From the NCBI GenBank assembly GCA_022701365.1, contig JAKUHH010000143.1:62001-126000 (forward strand): DNA of 64,000 bases, in the 5' to 3' direction. A program made the position numbers and the translations under genes. The stretch is from Mycocentrospora acerina. Lineage: Eukaryota > Ascomycota > Dothideomycetes > Pleosporales. Shown here piece after piece: positions 38,028 to 47,872 of this stretch (position 1 is its first letter; each line of letters starts with the position of its first letter). The notes under the pieces were generated by a model, which saw only the letters and a program-made list of their open reading frames with translations, made no database searches and was not told the origin of the DNA.

Positions 38028-38185
38028 GTTGTAGTAGTAGTGGTGGTGGTGGTAGAAGTAGTGGTAATAAAGCATATATGGACTATTTACATCTACATTT
38101 ACAATTACATTTACATTTACATTTACATTTACATTTACATTTACATTTACATTTACATCTACTTCTACTTCTACTTCTACTTCTC
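38028..38185. repeat. microsatellites (GTAGTG)n, (ACATTT)n and (CTTCTA)n
   Basis: A GTAGTAGTAGTGGTGGTGG tract at about 38030-38065 is followed by about ten copies of a TACATT hexamer (about 38092-38157). Several CTACTT hexamers then run to about 38184. Pure units suggest slippage and length polymorphism. Confidence 0.9.
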
Positions 38186-38265
38186 ACCGGCACTAACCGC
38201 CCTCAACAACAACAATAAAGTAATAAGAGCATTGAAATGTCCTTGAGAATGAAAAGTCTTGATAG

Positions 38266-38342
38266 CACCTTCCTTCCTTCCTTCCTTCCTTCCTTCCTTC
38301 TCTCCTTCCTTCCTTCCTTCCTTCTCTCCTTCCTTCCTTCCT
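38266..38342. repeat. (CTTC)n microsatellite with interruptions
   Basis: Tetranucleotide CTTC repeated in three blocks separated by two TCTC interruptions, a higher-order pattern suggesting block duplication. Confidence 0.9.
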
Positions 38343-38533
38343 CCATAGTACACTCTAATGGAGAGGAAGATGAAGATAAGAAACTCGACAAATACTTCCT
38401 TCCACTCACTATTTTTGAAAGTTGTTATATTACTGTCCATTAGAAATTCAATGCACTCTTGCACGGTGAACGGGCAACTCAGATAACAAAAGAGAAAAAC
38501 AATTATTCACATCAACACTTAAACACACATGTA

Positions 38534-38602
38534 AATATATATATATATAATATAAACATACACACTTAAACATTCACACACACACAGAGAGAGAGAGAGA
38601 GA
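38534..38602. repeat. (AT)n, (AC)n and (AG)n dinucleotide tracts
   Basis: A short AT tract near 38535-38550, an ACACAC tract near 38573-38585 and an AGAGAG tract at about 38586-38602 lie almost back to back. Confidence 0.85.
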
Positions 38603-38790
38603 AATAAAGATACACAAAATCAAGAAAAGAGTCAAGGTAAATAGATCAGAGTTGCAAGTCATATAACGTGATATCATAAAAATGCAGCCAAGCCCAAACG
38701 CCTCAACATTCAACGCCATTTCCCATATAAAGTAATCCATCCTTTCTACCCCAATCACAACGCCATGCTTCTCTTGCTGGAAAACCAAGA

Positions 38791-40410
38791 CTACAGTATA
38801 ACCTTTCTTGCCTCTCGAGGATGGCTTTCCATGGGACAATAAGGACACTTGAAGCGTGCGCCTTTGGAGACCTTGTCAAGAGATTCTTGGGCAATGACGT
38901 GGGCGCATGGGAGCATCATGGGTGGGTTGGCGTCGGTGGATTGTTCTTTGCTGACGGGGCAGACGAAGATGGAGTGGAAATGGTACGAGGAGGGGAGGGG
39001 TATTTCGACCTGGATGATGGGTTAGTATTGAAAATTGAATAGCAAGAAAAAGAAAAAGAGAAAAAGAAAGAAAACCCCATACCGGTAACTCGTTCTGGGT
39101 TGTCCATTCTGTGCGCTTTTCCTTCATGATTGTTTGTAGTTTGAGGAGATAGGGGAGTGCAATGGCACCGGCGGTTGCGGCAATGAAGAGGGGCGAGTCT
39201 GCGCTGAGACCAAGCAGGGAGCAGAACTCGCGGTTAAAGGAGTGGGCGACTTCTTCCCAGGCAGAGTCGTTGTAAAAGTAGCGGCGGTAGGGCGAGTCCT
39301 CGACATTTTGCCAATATGCCATGGCGCCCATGAGTTGCTGGACATCGCGGGCATATCGTGGATGAAATCTGCCAAACTCTCGGCGCGCGTATTCCCAAGC
39401 GTGGAGAGGGCCATTTGGGCGATTGTCTGCGCCATGGCCATTGTCGCCGCCGTCTGGGGCAGGGTTTACAAAGTGACATACAAACTGCAGGCGGCAGAGC
39501 TCAAAGTCGAGGTTGCTTCCTCTTGCTTCTAGGAGATGGCTCCGCTCGCGTGCCCAATGTATGGCTGGCTGGAGGTTCCTCTTGTTGCGCAGTTGGTGCA
39601 GGATGTGGTACATTTCGGCAAACTGCTGTTGCAGCTTCTCCGAGTCAAAGGTGCCGTCGGCAAAGTCCTTTTCCCACGACTCTTGGGCATGGGGGTTGTT
39701 GGGGTTGTTGTTGGGGTTAGGGCGCGGGGGGTGGCGGTTAGCCTCGTCGATAAAGGTGGTTGCGACGGCGAACTGGCCCTCGCGGAGGAGGTGCATGGCG
39801 ATGGCGCGGTTGATGAGCGAGGGGTGGGCGGAGAGGGCGTCATTTTCGGCGGAGGGGAGGGGCTTGTCTTTGAATTTCTGCCGTGTTGCAACGTCAGGGA
39901 TGAGGGGTGTAGATGTGAGGGGTGTAGATAGAAGAGGTGTAGATACAAGGAGTGGGTATAGATATAAGAGGGGTATGTGTGTAGATATAAGAGGAGTGGG
40001 TGCAGATACAAGAGAGGTAAGAGTGACGTACCTTGTCCAGGGCCTTGCCGTACTTGTTCAGGCCCGAGTAGATTGGCTTGAGGTCCTTTTGGGCGGCGTC
40101 GAGCGTCTTCTTCAAGGGATCCTGCAGCTTTGCGAGGACGAGGGGGGCCTTTTGGGCGTCTGGGGGGAGTGGTCAGTGTGCGTGTATTGTAGTCTGGTGC
40201 AGGGCAGTGGTGTGTTGTGCAGGGCAGTGGTGTGGTTGGTGCAGGCGCATGGGTGGTGTCGTGTGTGGTGTGGTGCAGTATCGACTTACCAGCAGCAACA
40301 GCGTCACGGGCAGCCGTGAGCAGGTCAATGGCCTTTTGCACGTCGCGGATGCTGGCGGCGAGGTTGGCAGTGCCCTCGAGCACGTCTATCTGCTCGGCAA
40401 GGTCGTCCAT
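38791..40410 (-). CDS. RMD5: RMD5/GID2-type E3 ubiquitin ligase subunit (GID/CTLH complex)
   Basis: 420 aa, essentially the length of yeast Rmd5. Exons 40410-40290, 40159-40032, 39877-39083 and 39009-38791; introns of 130, 154 and 73 bp. A helical N-terminus (MDDLAEQIDVLEGTANLAAS) is followed by a LisH/CTLH region around HPSLINRAIAMHLLREGQF and CRA-type helices. The C-terminal degenerate RING is CPVSKEQS..MMLPCAHVIAQESLDKVSK, ending FKCPYCP (about residues 365-403). In yeast this subunit, with Fyv10/Gid9, forms the catalytic core that ubiquitinates gluconeogenic enzymes. Intron 2 consists mainly of degenerate repeats of a GTGTAGAT motif. The gene is divergent from the STB6-like gene. Confidence 0.93.
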
Positions 40411-40719
40411 GGCAGGCCGTGCTGTTGTTCAGAGGGTGCAGACGGCGCATGGTACGGGCATGGGTTGTGGGCTAGTTATGGGCCATGGGCCATGGGCTAT
40501 GAGCTGCAGGCCTGGCCGCGGGCATGACCTGACCTGGCCTGGCCTGACCTGACCTGGCGTGTGTGGGGAAGCAGCTCTAGCCATGACGAGCTACCCGCCT
40601 ACTGCCTGCCTACCCACCTACTACCCGCCTACCTACCCACCTACTCCCCTGCATCACAGCACCTCACTGCACCTCGTAGCACCGCCCGTCGCATCACGTC
40701 GCATCGCATGCAGCCACCG

Positions 40720-40827
40720 CCCTTGCATCCACAGCCTTTTGTGTGTCGACGGCCTCCCTTGCATCCACAGCCTTTTGTGTGTCGACGGCCTCCCTTGCAT
40801 CCACAGCCTTTGGTGTGTCGACAACCT
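40720..40827. repeat. 36-bp minisatellite, three units
   Basis: Unit begins CCCTTGCATCCACAGCC and ends TGTGTCGACGGCCT. Units 1 and 2 are identical; unit 3 differs in a few bases (GGTGTGTCGACAACCT). Each unit contains GTCGAC, a palindrome. Confidence 0.92.
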
Positions 40828-40915
40828 CCCTCGAGTCGACGGCGTCTGCTGTAGCTGGCCGCCATGCACCGCCAGCCCAGCACAGTCGCTCGATAGGCGC
40901 TCGTAGTGGCCAGCA

Positions 40916-41090
40916 GGCACACAGACATAAACACACACACAGACATACACACGCATGCGTATACACACACATACACACACACGTATACGCACACACACAC
41001 ATACACACACACAAGTATACGCACAGGCACACGCATAGGCATAGGCACACACACACATACACACACAAGTATATGCACAAGCATAGGCAC
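40916..41090. repeat. CA-rich imperfect microsatellite
   Basis: About 170 bp of ACAC runs interrupted by ATAC, GCAT and GTAT units, ending a few bases before the ATG of the STB6-like gene, so it probably forms most of its 5' leader. Confidence 0.85.
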
Positions 41091-41095
41091 ACACC

Positions 41096-43855
41096 ATGTC
41101 CTACACACCCTCGCTCGCCCTGTCGCGCCACAACACAGACAGAGAGCCGCGCAAATACTTGCTATCACGAGCCCCGACAGCCACGGCCCTGCCCAGCGAC
41201 ACGACGCCTCTTGCATCTGCACCATCATCTGCACCCGCCCCTCTTACTCTCGCGTCTGCATCAACCTCTACACCCACCCCTCTCATGCCGATTCCCCAGT
41301 CCCCCGCCTCGCTCGCCCGCTACCAACGCTTCGTCCTCACCGACCCCATCGCCGCCCGCTACCTCGAAAACGACGCCAGCGCCACCGTCCTCGCCCGTCG
41401 CCAGCGCATCGAGGGCTACGAAATCTACCTGGTCGAGCAGTGGGCCTGCTCGCGCGCCCACCCCACCTTCCTCATCACCACCTACACCGGCAACCCCGAC
41501 GATGTCATCTTCGCCTCCATCATCAGCGTCCCCGCCGACGAGGCCGAGTGGTCCGACCCCATGCGCCTCTACTTCAAGTCGCTGACCGAGTACCACGCCC
41601 GCAAAAAGGACTCGGCCTACGGCACCCTCATGGTCACCAACCTCGGCAGCTTCCCCTCCTCGCTGACCGTCATCCCCGTCCCCGGCGGCGACCTGAAAAA
41701 GTACCGCGAGCTGTTCGTCGTCAACGAAAACCTCAAGCGCCTAGGCTGCTCAGGCCGCGTCGGCATCAAGCTGGTGCCGCCCAGTGGCGCCACCCAAGCA
41801 AAGTTCCACCAGCTGTACCGCACCAGCGAGAAGATCCCCTTCAACGGCTCCGTCATTGAACTCGTCAAGCTGTGCCAGGTCGCCCTCGTCTTGTTTGGCA
41901 AGCTGGAGCCCGAGTACGTCGACGGCCTGCTCTGCGACGTCACCGAAAAGGCCATCAACGACTGGTGGATCGAGTTTGGCGCAGATCACTACACCGTCGA
42001 GCCACACGATGGCATCCTTGGCCCCACCACAGTCGCCGCACTGCTGGGCATGCTAATAGGCGCCCGAAACAGGCTGAGCGCCTACAATGCCCCCGTCGCC
42101 AAAGACGTCTTTGACATTGAACACACCAAGCGCGGCATCGCCTACTTTCAAAAGACGCAGAAGATGCCAAGGACCCGTCGTCTGGACAGGCAGACGCTGG
42201 AAAAACTGCGAAAGGTCACCGCGAAGGCTGCCAGCAAAGAAGGCTGGGCCGTTCCCAGAGCCTTCAAGTCCACAGTCGCTGAGCTTGGAGGCAAAGGCGG
42301 TGAAATGGTCATGGGCATGGTGGGGGCTGGAGAGCGAGAGGGCATTGCCGAGGTCGAGACAGTCGACATGGATCGCTTTGTCGAGCTCATCAGAGGAGAC
42401 CATGCAAAGTGGCTGTGGCACGGCAAGCCTCGAAAGTCTACGGCAACAGACATGTTTAGTCGGCTGCCAGGCGGCGGTGGCGGTGGCGGTGGCGGCGACG
42501 AGCACAACGGTTCAGCGGATGAAAAGGACCACGGCAAACTCCAGCTCAAGAGGGAAACGACACTTGACCAACAGAAGCTTACAAAGCGTGAAACCACAAC
42601 AGACGACAGCAAAAAAAATGATGTCGTCGTCGTTTCAGACACGCTGGACGGTGACAAGGAAAAGGATCCGTACTCCAAACGCGCAGCTATCAAAGCAAAG
42701 CTCGAGTCTGGTAGTGGATTCCATCGTATTAAAGATGCTGTGGGTCTTCGCAGTCATCAGAGCAAGTCTTCGAGAGACGATAGCGCGCGTCACGGTCTGC
42801 ATCGGATGAAAAGCACTCTCAAGCCATCCCAGTCCGTCGATGCAAGTGGTCCTTGTACATCATCCGACCATGACGAGAGGATTTTGGACCATCAGATGAG
42901 CGATCTGTCGTCCATCACCTCTCCACAACACACCAACAACGACGCCGACCCTTCGTTTGCCAAAATTCTCACTCGGTCTCCTCGAAATTCTACAAGCAGT
43001 CTTGCTGTGGACAAGATACAAATCAGTACCGACAATGACCAAGATGCAACAGCTCACAGGCCGCTGTCTGTCGCCGGGTCGGACGTTTCGACTGGTCCCC
43101 CTACTGCCGAAGACTCTGTTGCCGGCTCCGTTTACCACGGAATCGACTTGAACGACAAACTCCCCACCAGTGAGACGCACAAAGTTCCTCCACTCTTACG
43201 CCGTACCTTGTCCGTCGACCAAACCGACACATATTGGGCGTCTCCACGCAATGATGACTGGTGGCCACGTCACCTGTCCTTTAGCATCGCAGAGGAAAGC
43301 GTGCTCAGATGGACAGGCATTGCGCCAGATGCTGACGAAGAAGTCATCGATACAACCGACACGCCCGCTCTCGCCCTCGCAGCCAACCTGGCGACGAAGA
43401 ATCTGCAGTCGGAACAATTAAAGCGTCTCCATCACCGCCTAGCTCTCCTTTCAGCCATGGACACGCGCTCCGTCGAATCACGAGTCACGGAAATCAAAGA
43501 ACTCGAATTCAGCGTGGATGCCGACATTGAAACCCTAGACTCCATCTACTACCCTCGTCTCGATACATATCACGCTCTCCGCGAAGACACGCACGCCATC
43601 GTCTCAAGCAACCGGTCACGGCTCATGATGAGTCTTCGAGAGCTCGGCAACATGGGCGACAAGCTTGAGTATGAGGTCAGTGCTCTGAGAGGCAAGGTAG
43701 AGGATGTAGAAGACGCCTTGGGCGAGTTTGAGAGGCAGGTCGAGTTTGTGGAAGGAAGAGCCGATGAGTTGGAGAGGGTGTTTGGACAGAGGCAAGGGTG
43801 GTTTTCTTGGGCCGTTCGCTTAATGACGGGGATTAGGAAGCCACCTGTCGGGTGA
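41096..43855 (+). CDS. STB6/STB2-like (Sin3-binding) protein
   Basis: Single-exon 919-aa protein. After a low-complexity Ser/Thr/Pro/Ala leader (to about residue 70), the conserved region begins at RYQRFVLTDPIAARYLENDA, with ATVLARRQRIEGYEIYLVEQW and HPTFLITTYTGNPDDVIFAS, which I recognise as the N-terminal domain of fungal Stb2/Stb6 proteins (Sin3-binding in yeast). A peptidoglycan-binding-like helical part (GILGPTTVAALLGM.., GIAYFQKTQKM) follows. Then comes a long disordered middle with a nine-residue glycine run and Ser/Asp-rich stretches. A C-terminal coiled coil (about 815-900) precedes a hydrophobic WFSWAVRLM end. The name rests on sequence memory of the family; a role in Sin3 histone deacetylase complexes is known only for yeast. 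Confidence 0.8.
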   Translation: MSYTPSLALSRHNTDREPRKYLLSRAPTATALPSDTTPLASAPSSAPAPLTLASASTSTPTPLMPIPQSPASLARYQRFVLTDPIAARYLENDASATVLARRQRIEGYEIYLVEQWACSRAHPTFLITTYTGNPDDVIFASIISVPADEAEWSDPMRLYFKSLTEYHARKKDSAYGTLMVTNLGSFPSSLTVIPVPGGDLKKYRELFVVNENLKRLGCSGRVGIKLVPPSGATQAKFHQLYRTSEKIPFNGSVIELVKLCQVALVLFGKLEPEYVDGLLCDVTEKAINDWWIEFGADHYTVEPHDGILGPTTVAALLGMLIGARNRLSAYNAPVAKDVFDIEHTKRGIAYFQKTQKMPRTRRLDRQTLEKLRKVTAKAASKEGWAVPRAFKSTVAELGGKGGEMVMGMVGAGEREGIAEVETVDMDRFVELIRGDHAKWLWHGKPRKSTATDMFSRLPGGGGGGGGGDEHNGSADEKDHGKLQLKRETTLDQQKLTKRETTTDDSKKNDVVVVSDTLDGDKEKDPYSKRAAIKAKLESGSGFHRIKDAVGLRSHQSKSSRDDSARHGLHRMKSTLKPSQSVDASGPCTSSDHDERILDHQMSDLSSITSPQHTNNDADPSFAKILTRSPRNSTSSLAVDKIQISTDNDQDATAHRPLSVAGSDVSTGPPTAEDSVAGSVYHGIDLNDKLPTSETHKVPPLLRRTLSVDQTDTYWASPRNDDWWPRHLSFSIAEESVLRWTGIAPDADEEVIDTTDTPALALAANLATKNLQSEQLKRLHHRLALLSAMDTRSVESRVTEIKELEFSVDADIETLDSIYYPRLDTYHALREDTHAIVSSNRSRLMMSLRELGNMGDKLEYEVSALRGKVEDVEDALGEFERQVEFVEGRADELERVFGQRQGWFSWAVRLMTGIRKPPVG

Positions 43856-44715
43856 TTGTTGTTTTTGCATGAGAAGATTTGTTCCTTTAAAAGAGAAATT
43901 GGAGTTGAGAAATCGTTCGTCTCTAGATGACTGGTTAGAGGGAGACTGGAAGCGCATAGACCTGGATACCCGTATTTTAAATCTAATAAATAGCCCCTAA
44001 TATAATTTCGTACCAAGAAACAATCTTGTATACCTTGTAGAACTCTGCTAAACTAGCTAGCTATCTAAATGACTGCATAGAGGAGATTGGGGGGAAGGGA
44101 ATTAGCAATAAGTATTATAATTTGTAGTCCAGAACACTGGCTCAAGACCAGAAATTTATTGTGCATACTTTTCAGTATTAGCATAGCTAGTTGTATAAAT
44201 AACTAGATGGAGGAGAGTGGAAGCATGCGGAATAATACATCAAGAGTGCATCAAACAGTTCATATTTAAATTAAAACCAAGAAATAATCATGGACCCGTT
44301 TTCAGTATCTGGCTCAGCAAGCTAAATTCACAACGTCTACTTTCTCGTCTTGGCAAGCATCTCAATTTGTCGCTGATCGAATATGGATAATCCTTCATCC
44401 AGCCATCATCACCATCACCATCACCATCACCATCATCACAGCGTCTCCTCCGCCGAAGCCGAAGCTCCGCCTCTTTTGTGGGATCCCTGCAGAGACAACT
44501 GCCGGAACCCCACTTGGTGGTCCTTCGGGAGCTGATGTAGCTCCTGGTGGGGTTCCCCCGCATTAAGGAATGTGTATATAGCTCTATTTCAGGACATGCA
44601 TGAATGCCATGACAGGCCTGGTTTTCTCTTCAAATTTAGACTTGTGGGCTGGGTCGTGAAAGAACAAGCATCTTGGGGCTTATTTAATCGGTTAATACCA
44701 TTGGCTTTCATTACC
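43856..44715. other. intergenic region with hairpin and (CATCAC)n tract
   Basis: 860 bp. It contains related segments at about 43975-44095 and 44195-44293 (both with CTAGTT/CTAGCT, GGAGGAGA/GGAGATTG and ACCAAGAAA.AAT). There is also a CATCAC repeat at 44404-44437 and the strong hairpin at 44504-44556. No gene is supported. Confidence 0.55.
44504..44556. other. strong nested inverted repeat (hairpin)
   Basis: GGAACCCCAC (44504-44513) pairs perfectly with GTGGGGTTCC (44547-44556). Inside, GGAGCT (44528-44533) pairs with AGCTCC (44539-44544) around a 5-nt loop. It lies 160 bp upstream of the dioxygenase start and could act in DNA or in RNA of either strand. Confidence 0.7.
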
Positions 44716-45890
44716 ATGGCCTTTGAAGAGATGAAGGGGGAGATTACGCCTGCTGTATGTTCCTGTCTCTACATTACGTTCCACACAACAAAATGTCTTT
44801 CTCTCTAACATGCATCTAGAAAACCAGTCGCGATCCCTCCCCCAACCGCGGCTCTTCTGTCCCCCAACACACGGCCATCCCCAAGCCATGCATGCCGCTC
44901 CGCGCCTGGCAAGACTCGGTCAACATTGACCGCGCGGCCCAAATCAAGCTCACAAAGCTCGTTCACATGCGATACCAGCACCCCGATCTGGACGAAATCA
45001 CCACCTTCCTCCGAGACTTTGGCATGACCCTCGTCGCCAAGCAAGAAGGCAAGCGCTGGTTCAAAGGCTATGGCCCGGACCAGTACGTCTACTACGCGCA
45101 AGCCGGAGAGAAAAAGTTTCTAGGTGGCTGCTTCGAAGTCGCATCCTTTGCAGAGCTCGAAAAAGCCAGCAAACTCTCCCCGGGGACAGAAATCATTGAT
45201 TTAAGCAAGGAAGGCGCCCCAGGCGGCGGGCACATGGTCACCCTCCACGACCCCGAAGGCTTCCCCATCAACCTCCTCCACGGCCAAGCCCCCCAAACCC
45301 CAGGCCCTTACCCCGAAATCCTCACCACCAACTACGAAGTCGACAAACCGCGCGTCGCCCGCTTCCAACGCTTCACCCCGGGCCCCGCGGCCGTCCACAA
45401 GCTCGGCCACTACGGCCTCTGCGTGCTAGATTTTGAAAAGCAAATGTCCTGGTACACACGCACATTCAACCTCGTCCCCACCGACTTCCTCACCGTCGAC
45501 GACCCCGCGTCCCCCACGGGGAAAAAAGACGTCGCCATCTTCGCCCACATTGATCTCGGCCCCACATCCACAGACCACCACACCATTTTCCTCTCCTCCA
45601 ACAAAACAGCCCACGTCCACCACTGCTCCTTTGAAGTCCACGACTTTGACACCCAGGCCCTAGGCCACGCGTGGCTGGCCAAGAAAGAATACAAGAGCGT
45701 GTGGGGCGTGGGGCGGCATATCCTGGGCAGCCAGATCTTCGACTACTGGTGGGACACGACGGGGAATATGATTGAGCATTATGCGGATGGGGATTTGGTG
45801 AATGAGGAGACGCCTGTCGGGTGGGGGGACGCCGGGGATGAGAGTTTGGCGGTTTGGGGGCCAGAGGTTCCCGGGTGGTTTTTGCAGTAG
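44716..45890 (+). CDS. extradiol-type ring-cleaving dioxygenase / glyoxalase-fold (VOC) protein
   Basis: 369 aa. Exon 1 (44716-44754) gives MAFEEMKGEITPA; intron 65 bp; exon 2 is 44820-45890. Two VOC modules are seen: an N-terminal one (LVHMRYQHPDLDEITTFLRD..) and a C-terminal catalytic one. Metal ligands in the second module match extradiol dioxygenases: His in KLGHYGLCVLD, His in TAHVHHCSFEVHD and Glu in NMIEHYADGD. The C-terminal motif IFDYWWDTTGNMIEHYADGD is characteristic of fungal and bacterial proteins annotated as 2,3-dihydroxybiphenyl-dioxygenase-like. It would open catechol-type rings using Fe(II), in the cytosol. An internal ATG at 44892 gives a shorter form, but the upstream sequence reads through in frame and splices cleanly. 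Confidence 0.9.
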
Positions 45891-46293
45891 TCCCAGAATT
45901 TATTAATTATAACATCAGGATTATTATTATTACTATTTTTCTACATTGTTTGTTTTTGGGTGTGATTGTGATTGTGAGGGTGGGATGTGGATGTGGATGA
46001 GTGACTTTTTGACCAGACGTCTTGTTCTTTTCTTCTACCTCTACTCCTCATGTGGGATGGCTGCATAGAACTTGTTCATAGAGGAAAAAGGAACAACTTT
46101 TTTATAATTTATAATAAATCACTTCATTACATATGTACACTTGAATACACACCTCATCTACATCACCTTGGAAGGAAAACACAATCCTCGTCGTTTGGGA
46201 ATAAAAAATCATGACAAACTTGACAATAATCATCATAATCATAATCAATTACTTCGTTATCCACACCCACACACATATATACAACCAACCCCC
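45891..46293. other. short convergent intergenic region
   Basis: About 400 bp, AT-rich with TTATTA and GTGATTGTGATTG runs, holding the 3' ends of the dioxygenase and GH43 transcripts. Confidence 0.5.
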
Positions 46294-47872
46294 CTACTCC
46301 TCAGAAGGATACACCACAATGCGATCAATATCCGCGCTCTTATAGTCCTTTCCATTGTACAACCCGCCAATCGCCAGGGAATTATTCGCCCCCTTGTTAA
46401 ACGTCAGCTGCAGCGGGGTGCTAAGGATAATACCCTTGTGGGTGTCGCGCTGGTACAAGCTCTCGACGTGGTCTTCCCTGCCGTTTACAATGACGCTCGC
46501 GATACGGCGCAGCGACCAGGTGCCGTTGATGCGGTCGGGCGAGCCGCCGGGCTGGTCGCCAAAGCCCATGTCGTCGGTGTTTTGGTAGTAAAAGGAGACC
46601 CATTGGGGGCTGCCGGTGCCCTCGATGCCGGAGAAGGTGACTTTGCTGTCGTTGCCGTAGATGCCGGTGACGATGACGCCGTCGCTGGCAAAGTTGGCTT
46701 CCTGCTTGAATGCCTTGCCGGACGTGGTGGCCTTGCTGCCCGGGTACGTTGTCCCGTTGATGGCGGTGACTTCGCCCGTCTTGACGTCCAGGTCGTACAC
46801 GTCGTGCCACTTGACCTCGAGGGATTTCTTGTCCTCGTCAATCTCAATGGGGAGCCAGATGTAGCGGCTTTCCCAGAGGGAGATGGAGTCCCATTGGTCG
46901 CCGAGGTAGAGGAACGTTTCCTTCTTTGTGCCGTTGATGCGTAGCGAGAAGCCCGATTGCGAGTTGAATGTGCGGGTGTTTAGGGGGGCGACCATGAATG
47001 GTTGGGACCAGGGGCCGCTGAGGGAGTCGGCGCGGAATGCGACAACGTCTGTTTGTGGTGAGTTTTGAACTTGAAATTTTTTTTGAAATGAAGAGATTAA
47101 AACTCACTGTTTGGCCTGTAGCCAGTCTTGTGGCTCATCAGGGCAAAGTAACTCTTGTCCGTCTGGACAATGGTCGGCGCCTCGAGATCGTATTTGTCCC
47201 ATCGATGAATGACCTCGTCGAGAGCAGTAACATTCTCATTGTAGGAAGTGAGGTACACATCTCGGCCTTCTCTGCGGTCGCCGTTGGAGTACAGAGCGTA
47301 AGCCCTGCCATCCTTGCGATCAGTGAAGAGACCGTAGTCCTGCGACCAATTTCCAAGCGGGAGAGTTGCATCAACAAAATTGTACGGGCCGGTGATGTTG
47401 TCGGCTTGTGCGAAGCCCTGAAGGAGCCAGCCGTAGGTGGAGTTGTCGGCATGCCAGAACATCTGTCACACGTCAACTCAATCCAATCCAATCCCTCTGC
47501 CATTCAAATGTCACTACTTACGTGGTACTTTCCAGTGTCCTCACTAAACGTCACCTTTGGTCTTTGGATAATGTGCTCGGTAGAAATATAAGGATGTCCC
47601 TTAATTGGCTCCAAAGCCATACCGTGATGCTCCCACGTAGCAAGGTCATCGGAGCTGTACACAGAGATACCGCCACCCTCTTCCTGTCCCTGAACCTTGT
47701 ACTCTCCAAACCAGAAGAACTTGCCCGTCTCCTGGTCAAGTGTGATGCCACCTGCGTGCGCATTCACCAACTTGCCCTCGGTATCCTTCCATCTTGCGCC
47801 AGGAACAATCCATTTGGCAGAGACAGTTGCAGCAGCCAGCAAGAGCTGACACGAGATCTTGCAAACACCCAT
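46294..47872 (-). CDS. secreted glycoside hydrolase family 43 (exo-beta-1,3-galactanase-like)
   Basis: 486 aa. Exons 47872-47522, 47462-47108 and 47048-46294; introns of 59 bp each. Residues 1-18 form a signal peptide (MGVCKISCQLLLAAATVSA), and the mature protein begins KWIVPGARWKDTEG. The NAHAGGITLD motif supplies the catalytic aspartate region of the five-bladed propeller; further blade motifs are FFWFGEYK, HIIQRPKV, SQDYGLFTD..GRAYALYS and APTIVQTDKSYFALMSH. The second half (from about residue 330) is a beta-sandwich ending RIVVYPSEE, as in GH43_24 enzymes that trim beta-1,3-galactan side chains of arabinogalactan. Several N-glycosylation sites are visible (NGT, NDS, NNS). It suggests a diet of plant cell-wall proteoglycans. 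The ATG was chosen for the signal peptide; the frame extends upstream without a better start. Confidence 0.92.

Larger units (their letters stand above)
37134..38790. other. intergenic region rich in microsatellites
   Basis: About 1.65 kb between the 3' ends of the HPP and RMD5-like genes. It holds the simple repeats listed separately and a CT-rich stretch near 37500-37560. ORFs such as those reading HLHLHL are translations of the repeats. Confidence 0.6.
40411..41095. promoter_or_regulatory. divergent promoter RMD5 / STB6-like, with repeats
   Basis: 685 bp between divergent ATG codons. It includes a GGCCTGACCTGACCT-type repeat (about 40516-40556), a 36-bp minisatellite (40720-40827) and a long CA-rich tract (about 40916-41090). 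Open frames across it are low-complexity translations of these repeats. Confidence 0.6.

Noticed and set aside
37989..38246. ORFs reading HLHLHL or YIYIYI
   Set aside because: They are translations of the (ACATTT)n microsatellite.
39513..40319. Long plus-strand ORF of 268 codons
   Set aside because: Antisense shadow of the RMD5-like gene and its repeat-rich introns.
40641..41234. Long Cys/Val-rich minus-strand ORFs
   Set aside because: Translations of the CA tract and the 36-bp minisatellite in the divergent promoter.
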